Assembly (NCBI RefSeq): GCF_022458985.1
Contig: NC_061772.1
Coordinates: 6,123,501-6,187,500 of the forward strand
DNA from: Mugil cephalus
Lineage: Eukaryota; Chordata; Actinopteri; Mugiliformes; Mugilidae
Length of the DNA: 64,000 nt
Direction of reading: 5' to 3'
Below, one piece after another: positions 1 to 13,500 of the stretch; within the stretch, counting starts at the first letter, position 1, and every line of letters begins with the position of its first letter. The translations under genes were made by a program, and so were the position numbers. A model generated the notes under the pieces. It saw only the letters and a list, made by a program, of their open reading frames with translations, had not been told where the DNA came from and searched no databases.

Positions 1-1484
1 CCAGGTCCTGTCAGGAGAGTCAGAGTGTCCAGGAGCAGAAGGAGAATCAAGGGGATCTCGCTGCAGGTGATGGACATAATGGTCGGCCCCTGAGCTGGAG
101 TACACTTTCACTAGGACCTTCCTCTAACCAAGGCCACAAACGTACCCTCTCCCTCACCCGCTCAGTAGTAGGTGTTCCCCCAGCAACAATCCGCAAAAAG
201 ATCTCAGAATGGGAGTGCAGAAGGGTAACTCTACCTAGGATGAGCTTGTGTCTGGATAAAAGAGGAGGCGAGCGCGTAGGCGGTAGTGAGGGCTGCCCAA
301 GCCTCCTCTCTTCTCCCTGCAGCGAGAAGACTTTTGACTTTAAGGGAGTCCGCAGGATGAGCACAGCGTTCTCTGAATGCTCCTACACAGAGACGGAAGA
401 AGAGGAAGGGGTCCCAGACAAAGATGGCCTCGGTCGCTTTCAGAAAAGGATAAGTAAGACGGAGTCCTCAGGGACATTTGTGCGTTCCCTGTCTGCTCGC
501 AAAGAGACGTCAGCAGTCCTCAACAGGATACAAAAGATTGAGCAAGCCCTGAAGGAGAATCCCAGCCCACTCCCTCCACGATACCTGAGTAACTGCTACG
601 CTCCTGACAAGACAAGACAAAAATCCTTTTTGATAGGTGATGACCTGGACAGTACATGCACCAGTAAGCGCAGCAGCATTTGTTCAGTGGCCACTGAACC
701 AGATGTTGTTCTGGTGTCTGATAAGCTCTCTAAACTCAGACAAAGGTTCAGTGTGAGCTCAGCCAGGTCCGAGAGCCCAGAACCACCCAGCCAGCAGACA
801 ACAGTTGGCACACCAGTCAACCCCTTACCTAAACCCAAACGCACTTTTGAATACGACGCCAAACGGGACCAGACGGTTGTTTTGCCAGCCAATGGACTAC
901 CTCCAGACAGAGCCTCTGAGTCTCCTCCGCCTCTGCCCTCAACCCCTGCACCTGGCATGACACGAACGGCCAAGACCGAGGGGGGCACCCCCGTGAGACT
1001 CCAGGACAGGTGAGGCAAAAACATCTGCTTACTATGTGTCTCTATCACTGAGGTGAAAATGCGTGATAACTGGTGCAGTCAGCTTAACTACAGTTAGCAG
1101 TGTCTGTTTGTTCGAGACATTTTCATGAATCACCCGCGTCTATGACTATGAGATTGTCTCCTTTGAGGTCTTTTTTTTTTTTTTCTGAGGAACTTTGTAG
1201 CGTCTTTGAAATTCTTGTAAAGAATTTTGACCGCTGATTGTGGCTGCTTGCTTTGTTGATGTTCATGTTTAATAAGTAACTGATTACTGTGTCTGGTTGC
1301 AGTGCTTAGTTTGCTTTAGTGAGGATTCATGGTTTCCAGTGAAATGTGAAGAGCTCTGTTGTTTTTGCAAATTCTGCAGCTTCGGCTGAGAACAATTCCC
1401 CATGAATGTTGTTACCATAGGTTTATTGTGTAGGAACTACCTACCCAATAAAATCTGCTAAACTAAAAATAGCGGATTTTATTT

Positions 1485-1522
<38 letters not shown>

Positions 1523-4500
1523 TACAGTTAGTTAACATTTGATGCTTGATATATTCCAGAAACTAATTCTGGAGTGACTTACCAATTTGTACATACTTAT
1601 AGAAAATCAATATTTTTTACCTACTAACTAACAGCATTTACAGATAAATCAAACATGTGTTTAATGAATCTTTTTTACTCAGTGCTACTCTTTTGTAGCT
1701 CTCGGGGTCAGGCGTACTCAGTATTTTGTGTGAGGGTGGGGCGTCTTCACATCTTCTTTATGTGAAACGGGCATGAAATCCTTTAACATCCATCCCTTGG
1801 ACTCTGTGTTTAACATTCCTGTGGCTCCAGCAATTTCAGACCAGGCTTAAAAGCCACAAGCTGTCGATGGCGCGACATGACCATACTGTAGATCCCTGCA
1901 CTAATGTAGCTCAGCAAACAGTTTCTGCAGTGCTTTGACATGTGATGTGTGCCTGACACTGTACAGAGAACACTCAGAAATAGTAAGAGATCTGCATGTT
2001 TACTTGTGACTAATCCGAAGTTTCCTCGTGACCGGAGCACATGCTGATTGTTGAGTTTTTTTTGTTTTATTATTAATACTTATAATGTAAGGATTTTATT
2101 TATTTATTTGGAAGAAAGAAACAGTGACTTGGATTTGCGATAGGAATGCTAGAGGAGCCTTAGCCACCTGTTCAGTGTTTCTCAGTGTCACTGCGAAGGT
2201 TTGAAGTAAAACTGACTGCCTGGACTATTTTTAAAACCAACTTTATTTTTCCTGTCTTCTCTTATCTGGATTCTTATCTAGATTATCTAGATTCTTTAAG
2301 TTATACACTGATGCTTATCGGTTCTCCTTCCCTGTAATTTTGTGTGTTCGACTATTCCATGTCTTGGTCTATTTCAGCTTTCTTCATTTCTGTCTAGGGA
2401 GTCGTGCGAGTCGGAGGATGCTGCAAGCTTGCCGTCTTCATATCCGTCCTCACCCACGGAGAATGGCGCACTGACCAGAGACACACGGAGTCGACCCAAT
2501 TCCAAAAGCACTTTAGAGGAGAATGCCTATGAGGACATAGTAGGTAAGCACTCTGGTTTGCTAGCTTTGAATACAAGAAAGAGACTCTGGTTTCTGTGCC
2601 ACTCTTTCAGTTTTATGTTAAAATGATAATTTGATCAAAGAAGATTTATCAGAAACTGATATTATCCTTGTGAATCTTATTTTTGTGTCAAAAGGTGACA
2701 ACCGTTTTCTAGCATGCTTCTTGAATGTGCATATTTTCTGGTTTTCTATATCTATCATAGATAGACTGGTGGTAGGCTAAAACAAGGGAGCTTATATGTC
2801 AGCATTGCCTTCGGGAAGTGGTGGATGGTATTTTTGACTATTTTATGGAACTATAAAAAAAAAAAAAAATCATCACTTGCAGTGATAAAAGATTTCGGCT
2901 CCTACAGCGAGACAGTGGCAAAGTTTGGTTGGTGTTTTACAGAGATCTGGATGAGGTGGATGAAATTATAGCAGTAGGCTCCAAATATTTATCATGCATA
3001 TTGTGTATTTATACTTTTATGACTGTATTTTGCTCAGATAACACCAGATGTAATATAAACTGTAAGTAGTAATGCTCAGCTTTAACAGTTGGCGGCAGTC
3101 CCCTGTATTTAAAGATGGTAGACGGTATGATATCGAGGCTAAAAGTTATGCGTAACCATGGGTGCTGCCCCTTTGAGTGACAGATGGGTGGCCTCACACG
3201 TTGCTAGATGCCACTTTCCTGCTTCAGGTTCATTCACACCCCACCACTTTTGAATTAGCCAGGAGTCAGGCACTGCCATGACCTTCAAAATCACTCCTCA
3301 GGAATCCTGTGAGGGATGTCGCTAACGGTTCATCCATTTTTATATACAATCATTGCATCAGAACCTTCTACAAAGACTACATACACTCATCATTTGACCA
3401 CTTTAAATGCAACAGCGGCTTTTGAAAGAAACAGTAAAAGGTCTCAGGGACTCACATTGTGCCATGATCGTGAGGGTGACTCCTCCTCCTGCATCTGCCC
3501 CATGTGAAATCTAAGGTATAGTAGGAGCACTCAGCCTGAACTTAAGATTAATGGATAACATGTGGCTGTGAAGGCTGTATTTGATAGTCTGGTTATCTAC
3601 ATTTTTCACACGCTGCTACCCAGTACTCCCCAAACACATGTTCATAGACAGAGAAGTAGAAAACTCACGGCACGCTGTACATTTCACAATAAACACGATC
3701 AGGATCAGTAGTTTGTTTTCTGAGATAATGTGTGTATGAAATGCTGGACACGCTGAAGAGCCAAATTCCTTTCCACCAGCAAATGACCTCCGGCCTTCTG
3801 CCCAGCTCAGTTGCCAACTCCCCCGGTACATATTTAATGTGGTGAAAATGTGTGTCAGTGTGAGTGCAGGCTTGCGATGAGGCCTGGATTTCACATGCAC
3901 GAAAAACTTTTCACACTGTGGAATACTTTTCTCGATAAGTGCTCAATGATGACCAAATAAGGGCTAGATTTTTCAAAATAAACAAACCCAACATTATCGC
4001 TTTTTAATGGAATCAGGGATCTGCCTAAACCTCACAAGCTTTGTTTTTTTTGTTGTTTTTTTTTTTGGCTGAAGATGTGCGGTAGAGCATCAGGGCATGA
4101 CAGATTTTCATGTGAATCCCAACAAAGCCCCCATTGTTCATCCAGCACTGTTGAGTGTGTAGTCTGCAGCTTTGCAATTCACTTTTGCCCAGCTTAGTTA
4201 GGTCTTGACAAAGACGTTGTTTCTGAGTAAGACTGAAACTGCTCAAGCAAAATCTGTTAAACTGAAGTTCTACAAGAGGAGAGTGAAGGATTTCAGTACA
4301 GACTACTACTACTGCAGCACTACGAAGTGGTTCCAGGTCTGATGATTCATTTAAGACACAGCCACAGCTATAGGAAACGCATATTTTTTTTGCAGTTATT
4401 ATAACAAGCATCTGAGGCAGTGAACCACATGTCCCAATCCACTTTCTTAAGTCTGGCCTCGTTTTTGGCACTGTGCTAGACGACAGATGTTTACTCCAAG

Positions 4501-7500
4501 ACATTTGTAACCTGTTTCACAGGTTTGTACACTGGCATGATAGATAGTGTTAGGGCATTATTATTATTAGGGCACTATTTAAGTGCTTGTGTAGTTGATA
4601 AGTGGAGTGCCATTGAGTGATGTGTTTACGGGCAGATGAATCATATCTTGTGCCCCGGTGACACCATGATTCAGCTGTCTGCCTTTGTGAATAAATCTTT
4701 GAGACGATCTGGTACATGTGAAGAGTGATTTAGTAGTTACACCCAGACAATTACATACACAGATGCACCTATTATTTTGTGCACGAGATACTGTGCATTC
4801 TTTCACATAACATCTCCAGAGCGATCATAAACGATGGAAACACTGTGTGGTTTACGGTGCTGTCAAGTGTTCTTGCAAACTATAACCTGTTTTTCATCTC
4901 TTGCACATTGCTGTTTGGAACAGTGTCTACTGTAGCGCTCTGCTTTGTAGGGCTAGTCGATACAGATGCCGTTGGTATAGTTTGTCCTGTGCCTCACCCT
5001 TCACAGAAAGGCCTTTGTTAACGCAAAAATTTACAATTACAATGCACCGCTGAGGTGTGTCCACTCCTTGCATAATACTGAGTGTCTGGGAGTGTGTCAG
5101 CGAGTGATGTGGATGTTTGTAATCAGAGGAGTAGATTAGTACCCTCCAGTACATAAGCAGCTGTAAAGACATATCATTTTCCCAGCAGGCTGTCATTACA
5201 GTATTGCTCCAGTTTAATGGAGTAGCAGCGCAACGTGGGGTCAGATTGAACCCTCTTATTCTGCTCCTCAGCTTTAATGATGCTCAGAAAATTACTCCCC
5301 TAAGCCAATTTGCCGTGTGACTTAACTCAGCGTTCTGAAGGCGGTGTACGTGTCTGTGTATGCATGCATGGGTGTATGCACAGGTTCAATAATTAACCTA
5401 CAAATAGATAACCGAACAAAGCTCTGGCTCTATTTCAATCTTAGGTGTTTAAGAAACACATGCTCATTGTTTGAGAAGCAGAGTTCATCACGTTTTAAAC
5501 TAATGTCCTCAGGAAGAAGGAACACAGCTACCAAATCGATTCTTGTTTGTTCAGCCTCTCCTGACAGATAACACTGATTTTCTTTCTTTTAAAAGTTCCC
5601 TTCATGCAGTTCGACGCCATCTGGCTCTGTTTTTATTCCTCACTGTGGTTTCTTCTCTTTCTCACAACCTTTTTCAGACCCTGCCAAAAAGCTATTCTCA
5701 GAGCACACGTCTAAATAGACATTGAACTGTGCCGTTACACAAGTTTTCTCTTTATTGAAGTTGGTCCTCTGCCAGGTGACATCACTGGGAGCTTTGCTCT
5801 GTAATGTACTTTCCTTTTCTATAGAGCAGTAGTCTGTAGTCAGTAGTGAATAACTGAGAGAACTATGTACGAATTATCTGTTTGTTAAATCTTATTGCTC
5901 ACACCTTATTTGAAATTCCACATAATGTTGTAACTTACTTGAAAGTAGCTGAAACACGCAAAAATATACACTTATACACTTACACACTAGTGACAGGAAA
6001 ACTAAAACGCATAACATTGACCATCTTGTGACAATACAATGTTCTGCAGGGAAACCGTTGGACCTGGTGGATGTTACTCAGACATGTAGCACCTGAACCC
6101 CCCACCCCCCTCCCCCCCATAGCAAATACACAAAACACTCTGACGAGTCACAACTGTTTGGAGGCAACAAGAGAGACCTACACAATATTAGGAAGGTGGT
6201 CATAATGTTATGCCTGATTGGGGTACCTAGGCATATGCTGCATACGTCTTGAAACTGTCTTTCTAATTATATATTCAAACAGTAATAGAAACACTGAGAA
6301 GAAGACCCACTTATCATCTCTCACTGCAGACAGTGAGCATGCCTGGACAGTGACTCACCAGCTGTGTTTCCGGTGTGTGTGTCCAGAAGTTTCAGCTGGG
6401 TCCACTGGGGCCTGTGCGGCCCGGTGCCAACAGAAACTGTTGTGGAAAAAAAAAAAAGGCAGTTGACTTGGAATGACCTTTGACTTACCTTTGTGATTGA
6501 TCTCTTTTTGGACTGACCACAGAGAGGCCGTTATGTGCCCCTGACACCCTCTGCTGCCCTTTGTTCACCCTCTTTGACTCCTTAGCCTCATCTGTCTTCT
6601 GTCAAAACAACCTCTGTGTATGAAGATTGCTAGCTTTACTGCTACCGTTACATACTCACTTCATCCCCACAGAGAAGGAGAATCCATACGAGGATGTTGA
6701 CCTGAAGCGGAAGAGTTTGGGTCGGAAGCCTGGTCTGTCAGAAAGCAGCAGGTCTTGGAGCACTATGGACCGGAAGCTGAACTCTCCACCGCAGGTAAGT
6801 CATAAGCCTGCTCGGATCAGCAGCACAGATGTAAACATCTGATGTATTTCCCCATGGTAACGTACGTCCACTCTCTTGGTGTGAGTGCTGAATCCTGGAT
6901 AAGATCTCTCAAAGAATCTCACACCTCATTTGTGTCGCTGCAGGAAACAGTTTGACATGTTTAGACCAGGCGATGTTCACAGAAAGGCCCATCTGCAGAT
7001 TTGGCTTCCTCTATTCAACACTGAAACATGTTTCACTATAAAAATAACGCGAAGGGGGTTTTGGTCAATACTGATGCAAAACAATCCTTAAGCTGCTACT
7101 TTGTAATGAAAACAACAGAAGAAGAACTGCTGAATCTGTTTACAGTGCTACCAAACAAACTCATGTTGTTCTCATAAAGAAGACCATCAATAAGTGGATT
7201 TTTTTCCAGTTTTTGTTTCCGATCACCCTGTAAGCAAATCACATCTGCTTTTATGCTGCACACAGCGGCGTTTTCTGCACAACAGAAAGACGCAAAGGTG
7301 ACGCCACTGGAATAGTTTTAATTATAATAATAATCATATATAAATAATTAGATGTTTATTTTAAATTATTTATTTATTTAGAAATCAACCATTCTTTTTT
7401 TGAAGAAGCATTTTCAAAGAGATCAGTGCTGACCTCCAAAAATACAATGTACTTTGTGTTTGTTGGTTACGCAATAAAAGTCATGCTGTGTTTTCCCGAC

Positions 7501-10500
7501 TGAATGCATTTTATGTTCAGTACACTTAAGATGTCGTTGTACAGAGAGAAACATAAGAATTTATAACAGTGGAAAGGGTAATACTGGTTTACATACAGTC
7601 ACGATCTCATATACGTTATTGTGCTTTGGTAAATAATAACCATTAATCTGTGTGCTGTAACTAACTCTAAAAGCTGTAGGATTGATAACGTGTAGTAAAC
7701 TTTCTGTATTCTTTCCTCTGTGATTAGTTGCCTTCCAAACCCAGCAGCCAGTCCCTTCGTCTCCCTGGTCCCAGTGACAGGAAGAGCCACCGGTTGTCAC
7801 AGTTGTCCAAGCGCTACAGCCACGATGAAATGCTGCTCCATCCCCAGATCGGTGTGTCAACATCGTCTTGTGGCCTGCTGGATAATAGTCTCTGTAGCGG
7901 CAGTGATACCATGGCCTCGCACAGACACTGGAGGATCCCCAAGGTACACACTGCTGGATCCTACACAAACACCTACACTAAGTCCTTGCAGATCTCTGAC
8001 CGTGTTGTCTTTCCGCTCCTGCTTCACAGACGAGCTCAGGTTTCTGAGTCAGACTCGGAGCAGCTCGGGATCACTTGTAATTCCTAAGTTTAGAAAAAAA
8101 GATTTTTTAAAACGCAGTGACTTGACGCATGTAATTACTGTACAAATTTCAGCCCTTTCTCAAGAACTCCTCTCAAAGCCTTTCAGTGTTATTTTTCTAA
8201 CCCCTAACACACATGCAGAGTATTATGCACTTGATATTTTTGGCCAGGTACATCCCTGCTTCCTCTATACTTAGGATCAAAAGAAACAAAAGTTTAGTTT
8301 CCTCACAGAGAATTTCCTCTTTGCTCTGTTTATAGCTGGTCCAGAGGATCAATTCCATTTACTGCACTAAACGTGGGAAGAAGAGGCTGAAGAAGCTGTC
8401 CATGTCCAATGTTGAGACTGCATCTTTGAGAGGTAAGGGTTTTCTTTATTCCCTTAATCCACTGGCCAGATGAGTGTGTAAATATTTGTGTCTCAGCCGC
8501 CCACACAGAATTCTCACTGTGTCCCTCTTGTGACATGAACGCATGTTTGTGAAACTGCCCTCTGACCCATGGAAAACCTTCTTGTCTGTGTAATGTCTGC
8601 CTCTAGATGACAACAGCGAGAGTGAGAGTGACTCTGATGACAGGTTCAAAGGTGAGTGACAGCTTTCACACTGCCCTGGAGAGGTGCTATATTTCTCTTA
8701 GCTCTTTACTTTTCTCTTGGAGGTGTTTCTCTCTGTTCAGAATTTAGCAAGTGACCCCGGCTCGACCGGCCAGACCTCAAAAATGCAACTGAAACATTTG
8801 CCGTATTTGCAAATTGTCACTAGAACATACACCATTCATTACATGTCTAAATGCAATAAGAGGAATAAACTGATTTAGTCGGGGTTTCACCCTGTGTTCG
8901 ACTCTAAAGTTTCATAGTGTTGGTAAATATGTGCAATAATATAATATTTCATTTCCTGACAGCCTGGAGCTAGATACCACGTGAGCTTTGGATTTTTATG
9001 CTGTACCATGAATCTTGTGTGGATGATGTTTGTTTCCCTCCTCAGCTCACACCCAGAGGTTGTTAAAACTACAGTCCATCCTCCGACGAGCCCCTAGCTA
9101 CCGTACACTGGAGCTGCAGCTCATTGAGTGGCAGGAGAGAGAGCTCTTTGAGTACTTTGTGGTTGTTTCTTTGAAAAAGAAACCCAGCAAGAACTCCTAC
9201 TCCCCTGAGGTCACATACCAGTTCCCCAAGGTAAAACTCATAACTGAATCCTGCTGCTGGTTCCACCTGTTGTACCTGGCATGGGCTGAATTGTTTTTAC
9301 ACATCATGCACAAATTAATGTGTCAGTGCACCTCAGATATTCACAAGGAACTGTGTTAGGCGTATCAGCTCTGGAGTCAGATACACTGCACAGATACAGA
9401 TCAGGCATAACATGACAGGGCAGTTTAGGAACAAGCACAAAAACAAAACATGAAAAACAGCACAAGGTGTTGACCTGGCCTCCAAATTCACTAGATCCCA
9501 AACTGATCAAGTATCTGTGGGATGAACTAGAATAAGCCTGATCCACAGAGACCCCTCCCCTGAACCCAACACAGGAGACCTGCATGATATTAGGAAGGTG
9601 GTCATAATGTTTTGCCTGACTGGCGTATTGCACTGTTGAATGTTTTCCAAAGCTGAAGTGGTTTCCACCACATCATCACTATAATTTAATGGCTTTTAAA
9701 CGTGCTTGCTGTGAGTGTTATAAGAGTTATTAGAGGCCTTTTCCCCACAGTTATCATAAAATAATTTAAGCCACAAATACAAATTCACACTGTGAGGGCC
9801 TTTTATTAAGTTAAATTTTCAACAGCAATGTCCACAAGACACTAAATGTATTGTTGGTTTAATGAGGAGACTGGGGGGAGCAAAAGTTTAACCTTGAATG
9901 GGAGAAACATTAGTCTGGATATTTATAGGTCACTCAGACATCCTTGGGGATTTTTAAAAAGGGATGAGAGTGTCATCTGAAGGAGAATGAACTCCTCTCC
10001 TCTCCTCTCCTCTCCTCTCCTCTCCTCTCCTCTCCTCTCCTCTCCTCTCCTCTCCTCTCCTCTCCTCTCCTCTCCTCTCCTCTCCTCATCACAGCTGGAA
10101 AGGCCCACCAAGCAGATGAGGGAGGCAGAGCAGAGGCTCAAAGCCATTCCTCAGTTCTGTTTCCCAGATGCAAAAGACTGGAGTCCTGTCTCAGAATACA
10201 GCAGGTATGGTCGGGAACCTCCCACATAGGATCAAATTCATTGTACTGCAGCTGCAAGGGATTTAATACATCTAGTTTCACTATACTTTCTGTGATGTGT
10301 ATATTGACCTTTTTGTGTAAAATCAATAGGTTTTAGCTGTTACAATATGCAATATTGACAAAAGTGTGAAATATGATTATTTCAAACTTCCATTTCCCCA
10401 TATTCTGAAACTACAGTGTTCTTATCAGTAATTATTTTCCGGCGCAGGTTATATTTCAAACACCTCCACCCTTTTTTTCTTTTTTTTTTTTTGCCAGCGT

Positions 10501-13500
10501 GTAGGAAAATAAACATTTATCTACCTAGTGCACCTGCTACACTATTGCATAAATGTGAAATGAGGCCAGGGCCAACAGGAAAGTGCTGTGCAGTCCTAAT
10601 TACGTCCTCTGCCTGATCCCCTCGTGTGTGTACATTTGTTTCGTCTACAGCGAGACCTTCTCCTTCATGTTGACTGGAGAGGACGGCAGCAGGAGGTTTG
10701 GGTACTGCAGGCGCCTGCTGGTGAGCCACCGTTCAGTTCCTCATCATCTACTCCCTGTTCACACCCTGCTGAGCCCCGTTTGTTGTGACAGGCGTTCCTA
10801 TTCGAACGTGATGCAGTCTTCCTGTGGCGCTGTTAACGTGTTGCATCAACATGCGCTGTGGTAACAGGAAAGGAATCATTAAAAAAAAAACAACAACAAA
10901 CAAAACAGTACAAAGCTGAACTGGGCGTGAAACCCTTTTTAAAAATCTGTGGAAAAAATATAGATGCTGAATAAGATTGTCCCACTTCCTGTTGTAGCAG
11001 CAGATCCGCTTCAGTGTAGAAGAAAAAACAAGTCTGAAATGATGAACATCTAAACTACACATAGGAACGTGGATTTCTGTCTGCTATAAAATGCCTGAAA
11101 GTATATAAAAATGTATTGTGGTCCTATATTTAATTACATTTATAAATCTGTCACCATAAATGCATTTTTAATTTGAAATAATCACATGTGAATCTTAAAA
11201 TATGGAAATAACTACGTATTATCTGAAAAGTGCTGATGGTGATAGTTAGAAGATGCATAACAAAAATATCCTAATTGAGGATAATAACCCAGCGCTCAGT
11301 TTCTCAGTAGAGGCAAGACAAAGAGAAACCATGAAAAATCCAAACTTTGTCATTCTGGAGCGTTTCCTCTCCATAATGAGGCTGGGGAGGGCTTTGAAGT
11401 GAGCTTCCCATTTAGTTTGTGGGTAGAGAGCATGACTGTGTGGGATTCCGCGAATGTGGTGGTGATTTTGTTCACCATTCGGTATTTTGGAGTTTATGTT
11501 ACTGCAATGTGTATGCAATTCTTTGTCTGACAAAAATGTTCCCGACTCCGCTCTCAGTTGCGCTTGATGTGCTCTGTTGATCTGGGATTCCTCCTGACAG
11601 AAACAGATTTTAATGAAAGTACTGTCGAGAGAGAGAGAGAGAGAGAGAGAGGTGAGCAGCTCCCCTCCAGTAACTTTGTTTCCTCCCTGCTGTCTGTCCA
11701 GCAGTTGGCAGCAACCGAGCATTCCTGAGGACTTGAATCAAGCTCCACATAGTTGATTTAATCATCCATTTGGAAAAGCGGAGGAGAAACAAGAGGAGAA
11801 AATTGTATACCTAATATGGACAAGTGGATTGGCGTTGAGTGCCTGTATTTCTTTTGTGTCTACGCTGTTTGAGCGTCTGTGTCTGTGCCTCCGCCGCTTT
11901 GAGGCGCATAATGGACTATGAGAGCACAGAAGACGGTAGATATGATCAGCAGGGCCAGATAAAGCACCTGTGTTTAGAAAGGAGGTATCCACATGAAAGC
12001 CTTTCACCTCAGATTGAATTAAAGACTTCCGCTACAACTTATCTTCGTGCTATGTTATCGCTGTGTGCCCGTCGTGATGGCATTTCCATGAAACTTCATA
12101 CTGTATATTTGAGTTCATATTTATTTTACACACCGGGGTATTCAGCCTGAGAGCAGAGAGGTATAAAGTGACTCTGTAGGAGTCTGAAGACTAGCCCTAA
12201 TGAGATCATTATTTTAGCTCGGGCTTTGCAGACTACAAATCTCCAGAAGTGTTACAAATTGTTGTGCTTGAATGATGTGAACGGTTACCAGGCAGAGAGG
12301 CTCAAACAAAAGGGCAGCTGCAGTAAGGGATATGCATGATCCAGAGATTTGGAGGCTTGACTTAGCTAAACGTCCTCATGTTATGGCCTCTGCAGTTTCA
12401 ATTTATAATCCGCTTCTTACACTGTACGTACCCTAACTTAATGGAAATGTAATCCTATACGGCTCGTTGGTTTTCAGAGTATTTGTGTATGTATCTCTTC
12501 ATGTGCAATCAGTCTGTGTTTTTTTTTTTTTTTCTTGCAGCCGACTGGGAAAGGACCTCGCCTTCCTGAGGTGTACTGTGTCATCAGCAGGCTGGGCTGT
12601 TTTGACTTGTTCTCTACAGTGAGTTCAGTCTTGTCCTCCAGCCCCACACACATGCATGCGCGCACATAAAGAGAAAGCCAGCTACAGCCTGCTAGCTGTA
12701 TGTGGTGCTGTAACTGTGGTTAACCCGTTTCACAGCTGAAGGAAATGACTTTCAGCAGAGCCTCTATGCCTGTTCATGGGTAAACCTTATTCCGGTCTCT
12801 GTGTTTTTCATTTCCCAGAGTGATTGTTTCCTTTACGTTTGTCCCACTGCTGCTAACTCAGAGCAGAGCAATCACTCTGTTTCACTTTTTCAGCCTTATC
12901 TGATTACTTTATTAACTCAAAGTGAGTGAATCCAGACTGTTGAAACAAGGCGGCTGCTATATGACATGAAAATAACACAGACTCAGACACTGTGCATACA
13001 CTATGTGCTGTAATCATTGTTAAATAAGTAGGGCTGTGTGTAACCCTGGGAGACTTCATGGGAGCGGTTTGATGAAAAACCTGAAATCTGCATTTATTAG
13101 ACAAGTTAAAAAGGAATAAATCCACCACTTAGCACTTAATTTATGAACAACTTATTACCAGTGCCAAAGATTGTCTAGTTTTTAGTCATATGATATTTTA
13201 GGACCTTCAGCACGTACCAGAACAGAAGATAGCAAGGGAACGGTTCAAATGTCTGAACTCTGAGAACAGAACAGCAGCAAACCTCTGATAAAAAAGAAAG
13301 GAGTATTGCTTTCATAATTGCTCTCACGATAAAGGGGGATGGCAGAGTTTGATTTCACATGGACTATGTGTGAGAGGGAGACACACAAACACAGAGATGG
13401 AGAGAAGTGGGATGATATCATTTCAACTTTCCAGACAGGAGGCAGTTTGGACCAAAACAGTCAGAAAGACACACTGGGTGGAATTTTCCAATCACAAAAG

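Noticed and set aside
9992..10087. Regular repeats as a CRISPR-like array
   Set aside because: It is an uninterrupted microsatellite without spacers, in vertebrate DNA.
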